Origin: a virus
Virus record (IMG/VR): IMGVR_UViG_3300047319_001872
Coordinates: 1 to 64,000 of that record
DNA length: 64,000 nt
Strand: one strand, 5' to 3'
The notes below the pieces were generated by a model. That model was not told the origin of the DNA. It ran no database searches and saw only the letters and a program-made list of their open reading frames with translations. The position numbers and the translations under genes were made by a program. Shown one piece after another: positions 1 to 6,780 of the stretch (position 1 is the stretch's first letter; each line of letters opens with the position of its first letter).

Positions 1-148
1 TGCGACGCACGAGCCGCATCACGGGTTGCTCGTCGGGCGTATACAGCGAGTTGATATGGTTTTCGATAAACCCTTCATCTGCGTTTGTCGCTTCGAAATT
101 CTTGAAGTCGTAGTTGGCGAAGAAGAAGGAAAGAGCTTTCTGGTTCAT
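1..148 (-). CDS. Hypothetical protein, N-terminal fragment cut by the window edge
   Basis: An open frame reads leftward from an ATG at 148 off the left edge, giving at least 49 residues beginning MNQKALSFFFANYDFKNF. A GAGA-type ribosome site lies just upstream of the ATG (reverse strand of 149-160). It follows the same direction as the run of small genes to its right, so it is probably the next gene of that operon. No family is recognised. Confidence 0.55.
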   Translation of the reverse strand, partial: MNQKALSFFFANYDFKNFEATNADEGFIENHINSLYTPDEQPVMRLVRR

Positions 149-206
149 GTGAATCTCAGTGGTCTGTGTGGTACTTGGGCAAGCCTGGCGTCGCCCCTGG
201 TGTTTA

Positions 207-473
207 TTAAAAGAGTACTAGCAACTGGTACGCGCGATCGAACTGTTCGATGGCGAGCGAGAAGAGATTGATCCTTCGCAGCACAACCCCCGAGCGAAAG
301 TAGGCCGTAGCCAGGCCGTAAGCGGAATTCATGTCAAGCAACATTTTGGTGTGCTCACGCTCAACACGCTTACGTTCTCGTTTTGCTGCCACGTACATGT
401 CACTGCAACGCTGTCGCTCTTCCGTCCAAAAAGCAGGCGGTTGATTCTCGCGGGTCGAGGAAATAGAGTACAT
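207..473 (-). CDS. Hypothetical protein, 88 aa
   Basis: Small basic, helical protein rich in Arg, Lys and Glu around residues 20-45 (AAKRERKRVEREHTKML). The start at 473 is supported by an AAGG box 7 bases upstream, which overlaps the stop of the preceding gene at 482, so the two are probably translationally coupled. No domain is recognised. It belongs to the leftward run of small accessory genes at the left end of the window. Confidence 0.6.
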   Translation of the reverse strand: MYSISSTRENQPPAFWTEERQRCSDMYVAAKRERKRVEREHTKMLLDMNSAYGLATAYFRSGVVLRRINLFSLAIEQFDRAYQLLVLF

Positions 474-481
474 CGTCGACC

Positions 482-754
482 TTACGCAGCAAGTGGGGTA
501 GCGCTACCGTCTTCGATAGCCTTGATGTAAGCCTTCACCTCGTTGAGCATTGTCTGGTAGGTGTTCAGTTTGTGGACCGTGTCGCCACCCAACGCTTCGG
601 GGTGTTTGAGCGTCTGCTCGATCTGAGCGAGGCGCACGAGTTGCCCGATGTTAGAGGTCAGAGCCTTGCATTCCCGCAGTTTGCCATGCAAGGAAACTTT
701 GAGCTTAATCAGGATCGCCTGAAGCTCGTCTTCGGTAAAGCGCGCGTTAGGCAT
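482..754 (-). CDS. Hypothetical helical protein, 90 aa
   Basis: Starts MPNARFTEDELQ at 754. The longer open frame extending to 898 has low-complexity, non-protein-like sequence and overlaps the neighbouring frame at 850, so the internal ATG is preferred. The product is predicted to be mostly helical, with amphipathic stretches and no membrane segment. Function unknown. It lies directly upstream of, and is probably co-transcribed with, the gene ending at 207. Confidence 0.6.
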   Translation of the reverse strand: MPNARFTEDELQAILIKLKVSLHGKLRECKALTSNIGQLVRLAQIEQTLKHPEALGGDTVHKLNTYQTMLNEVKAYIKAIEDGSATPLAA

Positions 755-849
755 GCTAGTTCTCACGCGGGTAGGTTGGGAAAATAAGAAGGGCTTCTCG
801 TCCCCTCTCATGTAATTTAGGTATCCCGACATACCAAGAAAGCATCCCA

Positions 850-1038
850 TCATTTTTGCTTCGAAGGAGGCGCTGGAGGGTCGACTTGACCGGGCCATTT
901 GACGACCACCAGCTCTTTACTCTCGTGAAGCGGCAGGCTCGTCTGGAGTGCGTGCAGATTGTACAGGCAGTTCTTGCTAAAGAACGCACCGATATGCCCG
1001 TGGGGGAGTTCCACCAGTCCTACTTCCTTTTTTGCCAT
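850..1038 (-). CDS. Hypothetical protein, 62 aa
   Basis: Begins MAKKEVGLVELPHGHIG. An AGG box sits about 7 bases before the ATG at 1038; a GTG directly in front (1041) is a less likely start. The C-terminus is Pro/Lys rich (PPAPPSKQK). It is the first gene after a strong leftward terminator at 1059-1085, so it may head a new transcript or be reached only by readthrough. No family recognised. Confidence 0.55.
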   Translation of the reverse strand: MAKKEVGLVELPHGHIGAFFSKNCLYNLHALQTSLPLHESKELVVVKWPGQVDPPAPPSKQK

Positions 1039-1058
1039 CACAAACCTAGAGAAAAGAC

Positions 1059-1085
1059 CAAAAAAAAGAGGAGCCGAAGCCCCTC
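1059..1085 (-). terminator. Rho-independent terminator, leftward
   Basis: On the reverse strand a perfect 7-bp stem (GAGGGGC/GCTCCTC, one G-T pair) with a TTCG tetraloop is followed by eight T residues. It closes the leftward transcript that carries the genes between 1134 and 4697. Confidence 0.85.
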
Positions 1086-1133
1086 TATTAACTCACCCCT
1101 CAGGCGAGGGGCAAGGGAGTAGCTAAGAGACCG

Positions 1134-1388
1134 TTATTTAGTCGAGGCGATGAAAGTGTCAAGCGCTTCGACCAGTACCTCGGCTTCAAAACGCGTGATT
1201 TCCAAGTCGCTTGCGCGGCCGCCCGAACAGAACTTGATCTTGACTATGGCCGCAGCGCGGGCGTATTTCTCGGCTTCATAGGGATCGTAAGCCGGATCAG
1301 CGGGCGTGAGTGCGCCTTCGCCTTGCGTGATCGTGAATCCACCGGACTCGCCGAATTCGTTGATGGTACCTTGACGTTGCTCATGCAT
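1134..1388 (-). CDS. Hypothetical protein, 84 aa
   Basis: Begins MHEQRQGTINEFGESGG. The start at 1388 has an excellent AAGGAG box 8 bases upstream, so the longer frame to 1421 is rejected. The C-terminal part looks like a small alpha/beta fold (residues 45-80, including EITRFEAEVLVEALDTFI). It is the last gene before the leftward terminator at 1059-1085. Function unknown. Confidence 0.7.
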   Translation of the reverse strand: MHEQRQGTINEFGESGGFTITQGEGALTPADPAYDPYEAEKYARAAAIVKIKFCSGGRASDLEITRFEAEVLVEALDTFIASTK

Positions 1389-1398
1389 CACGGGCTCC

Positions 1399-1593
1399 TT
1401 AAGTGTGATCGGCTTCCACATCCAGCATTCCAGCCAAGCGATGCAAGGCAGCAGCGGCTTGAGTTGCCGAGGCCGCGGCCGTCTTGATCTCCTGAAAGGT
1501 CAGTGTCTGAAGCTCAGCAGACTCTAGCACATGGGTTGCCTGAGCTAGATCGTTCTTGATCTCCCTGAGCAGGAGTGCCTTATTACGAGCCAT
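1399..1593 (-). CDS. Hypothetical helical protein, 64 aa
   Basis: Starts MARNKALLLREIKND at 1593, inside the last codons of the preceding gene (stop at 1583-1585), so translation is probably coupled to that gene. The sequence is almost entirely helical and Ala-rich (TAAASATQAAAALH). The alternative start at 1635 would overlap the upstream gene by more than 50 bases. Function unknown. Confidence 0.6.
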   Translation of the reverse strand: MARNKALLLREIKNDLAQATHVLESAELQTLTFQEIKTAAASATQAAAALHRLAGMLDVEADHT

Positions 1594-2116
1594 AGCGCGC
1601 GCCGTCAATGAACGACACTTCGAACTGGCCATCAAAGCGCATCGTCACGCGTTCGTAAACCGGATACTCACCGTCATGCGTGAGTTCGCGGGGCTTGACG
1701 AAGCGGATCTTGCACTTGACAGCCGACTCATCGTCAATCACTTTGCACTCGCGCTTGAGGAGTTCCTCGAAACCGCGCTCAAGCGCGAAAGCATACTGAG
1801 CATCTTCGCCCAGCTTCACCATGATGACATTCTGCATGAGCACCCGCAGATTATCGACCACGACGTTGTAGGCGCGTTTGCGGCGCAGATCCGCAGGCTT
1901 CACCCCTGCACGATCGGCCATGATGATGAGATCAGCCATGGCACGCAGGCTGTCACGCACCTTGCCTGCCCACAGCGTGGTATCCAAATCACCGCTGGCG
2001 AACTTGAACTTACCGATGATGCGCTGATCGAGGCTCAGGTTAGCAATCTTACGGATCTCTTCCGTGTGAGCCTTCAGCGAGGTGACGGGAATTGCTGTAG
2101 TGTTAGTTTCGGCCAT
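1583..2116 (-). CDS. Hypothetical protein, 177 aa
   Basis: Starts MAETNTTAIPVTSLKAH with a clear AAGGAG ribosome site. The N-terminal two thirds look helical, while residues 130-177 look like beta strands (a short barrel-like tail). No signal peptide, membrane segment or known motif was seen. It overlaps the following gene by 11 bases. This is the largest member of the small-gene operon 1134-2674, and its role is unknown. Confidence 0.7.
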   Translation of the reverse strand: MAETNTTAIPVTSLKAHTEEIRKIANLSLDQRIIGKFKFASGDLDTTLWAGKVRDSLRAMADLIIMADRAGVKPADLRRKRAYNVVVDNLRVLMQNVIMVKLGEDAQYAFALERGFEELLKRECKVIDDESAVKCKIRFVKPRELTHDGEYPVYERVTMRFDGQFEVSFIDGARYGS

Positions 2117-2154
2117 TTTGGCTCTCCTTGTTACGAGGGGGTTATGCGAACGAC

Positions 2155-2481
2155 TCAGTGCGACGGGGCGAGCAGGTTAACGCTGGTCTCACCGATGCAG
2201 ACATTGAACTGATCGAAGATCAACCAATGGTCTTGCCATTCGATATTGCCCAATACGGGGTGCTGTGCGTCACCGGCGCGCGGCAGGGTAAACCCAAAGA
2301 GCTCAGCCAGGAACGTTTGGTTCGGCAGGGCGATCACTTTACGTTGGCTACCCGGACCTTCAGGCAACACATAGCGTTGCAGTGCTTTCTTGAGCTCGTT
2401 GATCGTGGCTTGCGCTTGCGACTGTTGTGCATCCTGATAACGCAAGGTAAGCAAGTGACTGACAATACTGGTTCCGTACAT
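2155..2481 (-). CDS. Hypothetical protein, 108 aa
   Basis: Starts MYGTSIVSHLLTLRYQDAQQ at 2481 with an AAGGAG box. The N-terminal half is helical and Gln/Ala rich, and the second half is beta-like with several aromatic residues (NIEWQDHWLIFDQF). The frame can be extended to 2577, but the extension lacks a ribosome site and overlaps the next gene. No recognised family. Confidence 0.65.
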   Translation of the reverse strand: MYGTSIVSHLLTLRYQDAQQSQAQATINELKKALQRYVLPEGPGSQRKVIALPNQTFLAELFGFTLPRAGDAQHPVLGNIEWQDHWLIFDQFNVCIGETSVNLLAPSH

Positions 2482-2491
2482 TGAGAGCTCC

Positions 2492-2674
2492 TTATTGGCC
2501 TTGAGATTGGATCTCAGCGATGCGCGCCATCTGCATCGAGTGACCCATTTCGCAGGTGGTAGCCAAGACGCCACCAAAGGTCATGAAGCACAGAACGACG
2601 AAGGCAACCTTCTTCACTGTGTTCACGAGCTTGGCGCTGTCAGCGAGGTAGTCTTTGTTTGCGTGATCGATCAT
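2492..2674 (-). CDS. Small membrane protein, 60 aa
   Basis: Starts MIDHANKDYLADSAKL at 2674 with a TTGGAG box. Residues about 23-41 (VAFVVLCFMTFGGVLATTC) form one hydrophobic membrane span, followed by a Met/Gln-rich tail. It is the first gene after the hairpin at 2727-2766. A single-span phage protein of this kind could act at the host inner membrane, but nothing identifies its target. Confidence 0.65.
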   Translation of the reverse strand: MIDHANKDYLADSAKLVNTVKKVAFVVLCFMTFGGVLATTCEMGHSMQMARIAEIQSQGQ

Positions 2675-2726
2675 GGTAATACTCCAAGAGATGAAAAGAG
2701 GGATGTAAAAACTGAGATTATTTAAA

Positions 2727-2766
2727 CGGCACACTGGCCTGGGGTTGCCCCCAGGCCGCTATGTCG
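2727..2766. terminator. GC hairpin of the CGGCATA/TATGCCG family
   Basis: Stem GGCCTGGGG/CCCCAGGCC with a short loop, framed by CGGCA on the left and TATGTCG on the right. It lies between two leftward genes (stop at 2768, next start at 2674). There is no long T tract, so its strength as a terminator is uncertain. Confidence 0.55.
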
Positions 2767-2767
2767 T

Positions 2768-3370
2768 CTAGCGACGGCTACGGCTTAGGCCAACCATGGC
2801 CATGCCAAGCAGCGCGCCTGCGAGGGTGCCCACAGCTTCTTCCGTGCTGTAGGTTTCGCGACGAGCCGGACGACCCACTGTCATCGTGACCGTCGGGCGA
2901 TGCGGCGCATAGGTTTCTTCTACGTGCACAGTCGTCGTCTTGGTACCGAAGGCCGTATGCTCATGATGCACTTCGGTGTGAGCGTGCGACATCGTCGGCT
3001 GCATCGAAGCAATCTTGTAGATCTTGATGGTCGTGGCACCGTAGATACCGTTCGGGTTCTTCTCGACGACTTCCAGCGTCAGCGGCAGATGCTCGATGCC
3101 TTCCACCATGAAAGACTTGATACGGCGACCGTAGAAGCTGCCTTCGTTGTACTCGACACCGACGATCGCGCCTTCGTAAAGACGCACGAGCTCGTTGCGA
3201 CGGTGCTCCTGCGACTCACGACGACCACCGAAGCGATCTTCGTTCGTGATGTACGTCACGTTCAGGGCTTGCGGACGCGCACGCAGTTCACGCAGCCGTC
3301 GTTCAGCCCGCTCCGCTGCTGTTTCGTTAGCGCGATACTCGTAGTCAGGCAGGTTGTTGATGCTCAGCAT
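2768..3370 (-). CDS. Conserved hypothetical protein, 200 aa, paralogue of the gene at 3437
   Basis: Starts MLSINNLPDYEYRANETAAE with an AAGGAG box. The N-terminus (residues 15-60) is strongly charged and Arg-rich. A central beta-rich segment (residues about 65-125, containing IKSFMVEGIEHLPLTLEVV and a following GIYG) aligns by eye with the next gene's FGKKITTMVVEGLDGLGLNL and SIFG segment. Residues 126-160 are His/Thr rich. The C-terminus has a Gly/Ala hydrophobic stretch (AVGTLAGALLGMAMVGL) ending in Arg residues. Function unknown; the paralogy is from visual alignment only. Confidence 0.7.
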   Translation of the reverse strand: MLSINNLPDYEYRANETAAERAERRLRELRARPQALNVTYITNEDRFGGRRESQEHRRNELVRLYEGAIVGVEYNEGSFYGRRIKSFMVEGIEHLPLTLEVVEKNPNGIYGATTIKIYKIASMQPTMSHAHTEVHHEHTAFGTKTTTVHVEETYAPHRPTVTMTVGRPARRETYSTEEAVGTLAGALLGMAMVGLSRSRR

Positions 3371-3399
3371 GGTAATTCTCCTTGTCAGGAATGAGGTAC

Positions 3400-3418
3400 G
3401 CCAGGGGTCACCCCTGGC
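3400..3418. terminator. Short GC hairpin between leftward genes
   Basis: Perfect 8-bp inverted repeat GCCAGGGG/CCCCTGGC around a 3-base loop, located between the stop of one leftward gene (3437) and the start of the next (3370). There is no T tract. It may be an attenuator or processing site. Confidence 0.45.
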
Positions 3419-3436
3419 TGAATGTGTCGGGCGGGC

Positions 3437-3862
3437 TTAGAAGCCGAAGCGCGTACGCGGACGTTCTGCACGGCGCACCGAGATGCGCACTTCTTCGACA
3501 TTGCGACGCGGCATCGGGCGCGACACCCGTGCGGCGCTCAGCAGGGATTCGACGTCCGACTGGATGCGAACCACTGTCACGCTGTTTTCACCGAAGATCG
3601 AATCGCGTGCCGACGTATCGGTCGTGAGATTCAGCCCCAGACCGTCCAGGCCTTCGACGACCATCGTGGTGATCTTCTTGCCAAAGATCGTCGAGAGGAC
3701 TTCGGTCTTACCCAACACTGTACCTGCTTCCAGGACGATGTCTTCTTCCTGCGACCAGCTGCGGCTCACATGGCCAGTAACGGTATCTTCTTCCAGCGTA
3801 CGGCGCACCGTAGCGCGGATGACGTTAGAACGATGAGCGGCGTTGATGTGCAGAGCGAACAT
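3437..3862 (-). CDS. Conserved hypothetical protein, 141 aa, paralogue of the gene at 2768
   Basis: Starts MFALHINAAHRSNVIRATVR with an AAGGAAG box. It is beta-rich through residues 20-110, then has an Arg-rich tail (residues 115-141). The segment IFGKKITTMVVEGLDGLGLN, followed by a SIFG and VVRI stretch, parallels the neighbouring 200-aa protein. Both genes are preceded and followed by hairpins, so they may be separately controlled units made by duplication. No function is known. Confidence 0.7.
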   Translation of the reverse strand: MFALHINAAHRSNVIRATVRRTLEEDTVTGHVSRSWSQEEDIVLEAGTVLGKTEVLSTIFGKKITTMVVEGLDGLGLNLTTDTSARDSIFGENSVTVVRIQSDVESLLSAARVSRPMPRRNVEEVRISVRRAERPRTRFGF

Positions 3863-3902
3863 GGCTTTTGCTTCCTTGTTTAAATGTAGGGGGTATTCAA
3901 AA

Positions 3903-3928
3903 ACAGGGGAGCATCTTCTCTCCCCTGT
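3903..3928. terminator. Hairpin between leftward genes
   Basis: Nine-base inverted repeat ACAGGGGAG/CTCCCCTGT around a short loop, between the stop at 3941 and the start at 3862. It probably separates or attenuates the two leftward genes; no T tract was seen. Confidence 0.5.
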
Positions 3929-3940
3929 CGGTACTACAGC

Positions 3941-4204
3941 TTACTCGGCTGCGAAGAGTGCATCGAGGGCGTCACTCGACCAGGCTTCAGTGTAGCCGAA
4001 GGAGGTCTCCTCTGCTAAGCCGAACTGCTCAGGCAGATTCAGCTCATGGCGCAGCGAGACTTCCTGAACCTCCTCGAACACTGACATTTCTTCGATGTCG
4101 TAGATGTCCAGGAGTTGCCTGCGCTTCGGCGTATGGTCCTTCGCTTCAGACTTGCGAAAGAGGTGGTCCGGACGAACGAAGCGAAAGGGCTTGTTTTGCG
4201 ACAT
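3941..4204 (-). CDS. Hypothetical protein, 87 aa
   Basis: Starts MSQNKPFRFVRPDHLFRK at 4204 with a TTGGAG box. The N-terminal 35 residues are basic, whereas the second half is strongly acidic (EEMSVFEEVQEVSL and a Glu/Asp-rich end). The open frame continues to 4306, but that extension covers the promoter-like repeat and is not protein-like. It is the first gene after the early-type promoter at 4274-4297. Function unknown. Confidence 0.65.
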   Translation of the reverse strand: MSQNKPFRFVRPDHLFRKSEAKDHTPKRRQLLDIYDIEEMSVFEEVQEVSLRHELNLPEQFGLAEETSFGYTEAWSSDALDALFAAE

Positions 4205-4257
4205 GGTTTCTCCAATTGCTTGAGAAGAGGTTGAACAACGAAAGTGGTTAGAACTTG

Positions 4258-4330
4258 TTACTTGCTCTAACTCAGCCGGAGAATATATGGTTGAAATCTT
4301 TTTCAATCCACGACTCTACGGCATAAAGGC
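4258..4330. repeat. Copy 1 of a roughly 73-bp direct repeat carrying promoter plus hairpin start
   Basis: This stretch and 4986-5058 share TTACTTGCT, GAGAATATATGGTTGAA, CACGACTC and CGGCATAA in the same order and spacing. Both end in a GC hairpin on their right. Each sits upstream of a leftward gene, so the module appears to be terminator plus leftward promoter. Confidence 0.7.
4274..4297 (-). promoter_or_regulatory. phiKZ-early-like promoter, leftward (site A)
   Basis: Reverse-strand sequence TTTCAACCATATATTCTCC. It shares the CAACSATATATTC/AC core with four other leftward sites at 5003, 24763, 46468 and 55933, and ends about 70 bases before the start at 4204. phiKZ early promoters carry TATATTAC; here the match is TATATTCT. 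Confidence 0.5.
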
Positions 4331-4352
4331 CTGGGTTACCCCAGGCCCCTAT
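4319..4352. terminator. Hairpin of the CGGCATA family after the leftward gene at 4362
   Basis: Stem GGCCTGGG/CCCAGGCC with a 4-5-base loop. In leftward direction it is followed by TTTATGCCG. It lies just past the stop codon at 4362 and just before the leftward promoter of the next gene. Confidence 0.65.
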
Positions 4353-4361
4353 ATTACCCGA

Positions 4362-4697
4362 CTACCACCACTTCGCCAAACAGAATGCCGCGAAGCATTC
4401 CATCGAGTCGAAGAGCTCGGGCTCCTGGTGGTTGCCACTGCTGTCCTTCCAGAGCAACTCGCCCCAGATCGGAAAGCTGTGCAGTCGCCCCGGTGAGAGC
4501 TCATGCACGATCGTCGCATTGGCATTCACCTGTGCTTCGATCGTGTGCTCCGTGCGAAACTCCCACGTGAGCGTCTTCATGAACTGGGCCAGTGTCGAAC
4601 CCTTGTCCCGATCGTACGGGAGGCGCTCGAGATACTTCACGGCCGCGGGGTGATCGCGGGAGAAGTCTTCAGCACACTGGAAACGTTCTTCACTCAT
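4362..4697 (-). CDS. Hypothetical protein, 111 aa
   Basis: Starts MSEERFQCAEDFSRDHPAAV with a strong CAAGGAG box. It has a mixed alpha/beta look with a Trp-rich C-terminus (residues 77-84 FPIWGELLW and the last residues AKWW). No membrane segment or known motif was seen. It is flanked by a hairpin on its downstream side and by the small gene starting at 4946 upstream. Function unknown. Confidence 0.7.
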   Translation of the reverse strand: MSEERFQCAEDFSRDHPAAVKYLERLPYDRDKGSTLAQFMKTLTWEFRTEHTIEAQVNANATIVHELSPGRLHSFPIWGELLWKDSSGNHQEPELFDSMECFAAFCLAKWW

Positions 4698-4715
4698 GTC
4701 GTTCTCCTTGAACGG

Positions 4716-4946
4716 TTAATGGGTTTTCAAGCGACGATGGCTATCCATCAAGCCGCAATTGCACGGACCACCATGACCATGAATCGCCGACCAATCCGAC
4801 GACGCACAGTTAGTCCGTTTACGATTTCGTATCAGCCACTGCATGCCGTGAGGCGGTTGACGACAGCTACGGTCTCGCGTGAGATCCTGAGTTTCCTCAT
4901 GGATCTTCTTAAAGTTAGCCAGGATGGCTGTAAAACGTTCAGGCAT
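4716..4946 (-). CDS. Hypothetical protein, 76 aa, Cys/His-containing tail
   Basis: Starts MPERFTAILANFKKIHEETQ; only a weak GAGA box precedes the ATG. The second half holds C, H, HGHGG, PCNCG and DSHRR, which could bind a metal, but the spacing fits no family I recognise. It is the first gene leftward of the early-type promoter at 5003-5026. An overlapping frame at 4832-5038 looks less protein-like and covers the promoter, so it was not chosen. Confidence 0.5.
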   Translation of the reverse strand: MPERFTAILANFKKIHEETQDLTRDRSCRQPPHGMQWLIRNRKRTNCASSDWSAIHGHGGPCNCGLMDSHRRLKTH

Positions 4947-4985
4947 AGGTCTCGGCGTGTAGTGACAGGAACGAGCTGCAAGTCT

Positions 4986-5058
4986 TTACTTGCTTGTGCT
5001 CGCCGGGAGAATATATGGTTGAATCTTTCTAGGATCACGACTCAGCGGCATAAGAGCC
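4986..5058. repeat. Copy 2 of the roughly 73-bp direct repeat
   Basis: Pairs with 4258-4330: same order of TTACTTGCT, GAGAATATATGGTTGAA, CACGACTC and CGGCATAA with small differences. It lies about 730 bases from copy 1, with two leftward genes between them. Confidence 0.7.
5003..5026 (-). promoter_or_regulatory. phiKZ-early-like promoter, leftward (site B)
   Basis: Reverse-strand AGATTCAACCATATATTCTC, nearly identical to site A. It ends about 57 bases before the start at 4946. Confidence 0.5.
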
Positions 5059-5077
5059 AGGCTACTGTGCCCGGCTC
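5046..5077. terminator. Hairpin of the CGGCATA family
   Basis: CGGCATAA followed by the stem GAGCC-A-GGC/GCC-C-GGCTC with a 6-base loop. It is adjacent to repeat copy 2, upstream of its leftward promoter. Confidence 0.5.
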
Positions 5078-5153
5078 AGTCTGGTCTTGTAATTAAATAT
5101 TCTATTCTTACAGAGTATGACTCCAGGGAGTATTCCTTTCTAGGGAATAATAA

Positions 5154-5176
5154 AGAGAGGGGCTCCGCCCCTCTCT
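5154..5176. terminator. Strong hairpin, probable bidirectional terminator
   Basis: Perfect 10-bp stem AGAGAGGGGC/GCCCCTCTCT around TCC. Short A/T runs lie on both sides, but there is no long T tract. Confidence 0.55.
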
Positions 5177-5311
5177 ACGCTTAATTCTCTTCCTCCGCTT
5201 CGCTCCGCGTCGCCTCTGCTCCTTGACACATATCTAAGTTCCTACACAGTATTTTTTTACTTTATCCTTATAAATCAAGTACTTAGCTTCTAAACCCGAT
5301 ATTAACTTATC

Positions 5312-5343
5312 GGGGAAGGGGCTTGGTCCCCCTTCCCCTTTTT
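5312..5343 (+). terminator. Rho-independent terminator, rightward
   Basis: Stem GGGGAAGGGG/CCCCTTCCCC with a short loop, followed by TTTTT and then AAAAA, so it may also work leftward. No gene reads into it within the region, so it probably insulates the block starting at 5647. Confidence 0.7.
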
Positions 5344-5485
5344 AAAAAGTTTAGACCGGGGTTTGTCAACCTAGAGAGTGAGCGCTGGCGCGCTAGGGAG
5401 AGGAAGCAAAGCACGAGCGCAGCGACAGAGATAGTTTTGGATAGGTATTGGATTGTATTGTTGATGAATGACACCGCATGGTCGA

Positions 5486-5537
5486 AAACCCGCCCAGCGT
5501 TGCAAACCCGTCTTAGGGGCGCGGCGGGCGGGTTTTT
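5486..5537 (+). terminator. Long-loop hairpin with T tract, rightward
   Basis: Perfect 10-bp stem AAACCCGCCC/GGGCGGGTTT enclosing about 30 bases, followed by T residues and 110 bases before the start at 5647. It could be a terminator or a leader attenuator. Confidence 0.55.
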
Positions 5538-5646
5538 ATCGTGTTCCCCTATCTTGTTATGCACCGCACGCAGCAGGATCTTTTATCCTGTAGATAGCAA
5601 TACTGTGAATCTCCAATTCCGTTCCTACTCCCTAAGGAAAGAACCC

Positions 5647-6723
5647 ATGAGCAAGAGCATGTTCCGAATGGCGCTGGAAGGCGAGACGGTCGAGATGACC
5701 TCGCGTCCTAACGAGCCGACCATCGTGATGAGCGGTCCGTTGTCCGAGATCTTCACCAAGGCGCTGGATGTGGCCTACGCCAAAGAGCCGAGCCAAGGTG
5801 AGGGTGTAGTGGCCACGGAAAGCCAAGCCCAAGACGTGACGGTCATGCAAAAGATCGTCGAATCCATCAGCAACAACCAACAGCAGTCGGTCCAGCCGGT
5901 GAGCGAAGTCAACGGCGAAATCGGTGCCCCTGGTGCCGAAGGTGCTGACCTGCAAGTGTACGGTGTGGCGAAAGCTGACATCACCGACGCTGACGTGGTC
6001 GATGTGGCCGATGCGCTGATGAACGAAGACAGCGAAAGCCGCCCGAAGGAATTCGTGGTGGTGGTCGACGGCACTTTGCCCTCGGTCAACGGTCTGGGTG
6101 GCGCACCCAAGGAAGAAGTCGAATATCTGTCCGAAGCGATGGAAGCCCTGACCAAGCGGCTGGGTGGCAAGTTCTATCGTTCGTTCGAAGAATTCGTCGA
6201 AGGCGTGGTGAATCCGGAAACCGATCTCGGTAACGGTGGCAACGACGGCGCGGACGGTGTGGGTACGGCCGGTGATGTGACGGCCCAACAAGGTGGTGAA
6301 GGCGTCGCAGGTGACCCGGCAACCAATCCCTGCCCGCAAGATCCGTCGATCACCTCACGTGTGGTCGAGATCGCGAAGATCGCCGCTGAAGAAGCCGCTG
6401 CCGCTGCCGAAGCTCCGGCTGGTGAAGACAGCGGGGTGGCGCCTGCGCTGGAAGAAGGCAATACCGACACGGGTCAACCGGTCGTGCAACCGGTCTCGGC
6501 CTTGCCGAACGATCCGGGTGCTTTGAGCCCTGAAGCGCAAGCTGCCATCGGCGCGGGTGACGACAAGGTCCCCGCACCCAAGAAGGAGGGTGAAGTCCCG
6601 CAGAACCAGGCTAACGGCGAAGACCCGACGGTCCCCGTGGCCAATGGTGACGCTGCCCTCGAAAGCTTCCGTGTTCGTCTCGTTACGTTGGCGCCTCGCC
6701 AACGCGTGCGCGCACGTAAGTAA
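5647..6723 (+). CDS. Acidic Ala/Gly/Val-rich protein, 358 aa
   Basis: Starts MSKSMFRMALEGETVEMTSR with an AAGGAAAG box. Residues 1-60 and about 130-190 look folded (EVEYLSEAMEALTKRLGGKF). The rest is low complexity, rich in Ala, Gly, Pro, Glu and Asp, including an EEAAAAAEAPAGE run. The last 15 residues are basic (RVRLVTLAPRQRVRARK). A disordered acidic body with a basic end could be an internal head, scaffold or DNA-mimic protein, but nothing decides between them. It opens the rightward block that includes TerL and is followed by a hairpin. Confidence 0.7.
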   Translation: MSKSMFRMALEGETVEMTSRPNEPTIVMSGPLSEIFTKALDVAYAKEPSQGEGVVATESQAQDVTVMQKIVESISNNQQQSVQPVSEVNGEIGAPGAEGADLQVYGVAKADITDADVVDVADALMNEDSESRPKEFVVVVDGTLPSVNGLGGAPKEEVEYLSEAMEALTKRLGGKFYRSFEEFVEGVVNPETDLGNGGNDGADGVGTAGDVTAQQGGEGVAGDPATNPCPQDPSITSRVVEIAKIAAEEAAAAAEAPAGEDSGVAPALEEGNTDTGQPVVQPVSALPNDPGALSPEAQAAIGAGDDKVPAPKKEGEVPQNQANGEDPTVPVANGDAALESFRVRLVTLAPRQRVRARK

Positions 6724-6751
6724 TCTCATCCCTGGAACGGATGGTGTAAAC

Positions 6752-6780
6752 GGCGGGGCTTCGGCCTCGCCTTTATGCCG
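6752..6780 (+). terminator. TTCG hairpin with TATGCCG end
   Basis: Stem GGCGGGGC/GCCTCGCC with a TTCG tetraloop, followed by TTTATGCCG. It ends the transcript of the gene stopping at 6723, 47 bases before the next start. Confidence 0.75.

Larger units (their letters stand above)
4947..5646. other. Non-coding divergent region of about 700 bp
   Basis: No convincing gene in either direction. It holds the leftward promoter-like site B, copy 2 of the direct repeat, four hairpins (5054, 5154, 5312, 5486), a TATGACT site near 5117 and AT-rich stretches at 5090-5110 and 5220-5310. The frame running rightward from 5323 into the gene at 5647 is Arg/Ser-rich translation of hairpin DNA and is not credible as protein. 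Confidence 0.6.

Noticed and set aside
4350-4357. Rightward TATATTAC match
   Set aside because: It lies against a terminator and reads into the antisense of a gene, without the flanking CAAC and ATAT context of the leftward sites; probably chance.
5440-5540. Possible tRNA in the divergent region
   Set aside because: There is no T-loop GGTTCGA-type sequence or acceptor stem; the stem there is a long-loop terminator.
5323-5646. Upstream extension of the 358-aa gene
   Set aside because: The extension reads through hairpins and T tracts; AAGGAAAG and ATG at 5647 give a better start.
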